From the NCBI GenBank assembly GCA_029268325.1, contig JAJUGC010000169.1, positions 1-5,647 on the forward strand: a stretch of DNA of 5,647 nt. Reading direction: 5' to 3'. Below the pieces are notes generated by a model. That model was not told the origin of the DNA. It saw only the letters and a list, made by a program, of their open reading frames with translations, and searched no databases. Below are positions 5,592-5,647 of this stretch, in pieces. Source of the stretch: Gammaproteobacteria bacterium. GTDB lineage: Bacteria; Pseudomonadota; Gammaproteobacteria; Pseudomonadales; Oleiphilaceae. Positions within the stretch are counted from its first letter, which is position 1. The number at the start of each line of letters is the position of its first letter. A program made the position numbers and the translations under genes.

Positions 5592-5621
5592 AAAATAAAT
5601 ATAGACGCCAATTATTGACAG
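5592..5621 (-). promoter_or_regulatory. Weak candidate promoter for the small exported protein
   Basis: On the - strand, CTGTCA (5616-5621) is followed after 18 bp by TATTTT (5592-5597), each 4 of 6 to consensus. The -35 hexamer is the same as that of the SlyD-like gene. If used, transcription would start near 5585 and the hairpin at 5537-5578 would be almost at the 5' end of the mRNA. Other weak pairs exist nearby (TTGCTA at 5636-5641 with AATAAT at 5611-5616, 19 bp apart), so this is tentative. Confidence 0.25.
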
Positions 5622-5647
5622 CAGAGTGAATTTGATAGCAATTTGCC

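Noticed and set aside
5615..5647. Perfect TTGACA on the + strand at 5615-5620 as a rightward promoter
   Set aside because: No acceptable -10 box lies 15-18 bp downstream (GCAATT or TAGCAA at best), and the window ends before any gene it could serve.

Overview
The window reads as ordinary chromosomal DNA of a gammaproteobacterium. The two-component pair resembles RstA/RstB, GlpD is close to the E. coli enzyme along its whole length, the SlyD-type isomerase fits, and a REP-like doublet lies just behind a gene. The DNA is moderately GC-rich by eye in the genes and more AT-rich in the long intergenic gap. I cannot name the genus; a Pseudomonas- or Oceanospirillales-like background is a guess.

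Layout: glpD (20-1555, + strand) is the only rightward gene. It meets the histidine kinase gene (1552-3120, - strand) tail to tail, and the stop codons overlap by 4 bp. Every other gene is on the - strand. Read leftward from the right edge they are: a small exported protein of unknown function (5119-5472), a terminator-like hairpin, a clear sigma70 promoter, a SlyD/FKBP-type peptidyl-prolyl isomerase (4521-4979), a REP-like inverted doublet (4435-4516), a long non-coding gap full of short palindromes (3952-4434), the OmpR-family response regulator (3178-3951) and its kinase partner (1552-3120).

Functionally, GlpD feeds glycerol-3-phosphate into the quinone pool and central metabolism. The RstA/RstB-like pair is a self-contained sensor/regulator operon with an enlarged periplasmic sensor region. 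The isomerase is a cytoplasmic folding helper with its own promoter. Nothing shows that these genes form one pathway, so the neighbourhood looks like a junction of independent transcription units.

I found no mobile element, CRISPR array, RNA gene or obviously new multi-gene system. The signals most worth a second look are non-coding: a run of three abutting palindromes upstream of the response regulator, a structured leader whose hairpin ends on the base before the annotated ATG, the REP-like doublet, a 12-bp hairpin upstream of the small exported protein, and that protein's C-terminus, which resembles an outer-membrane-protein beta-signal.
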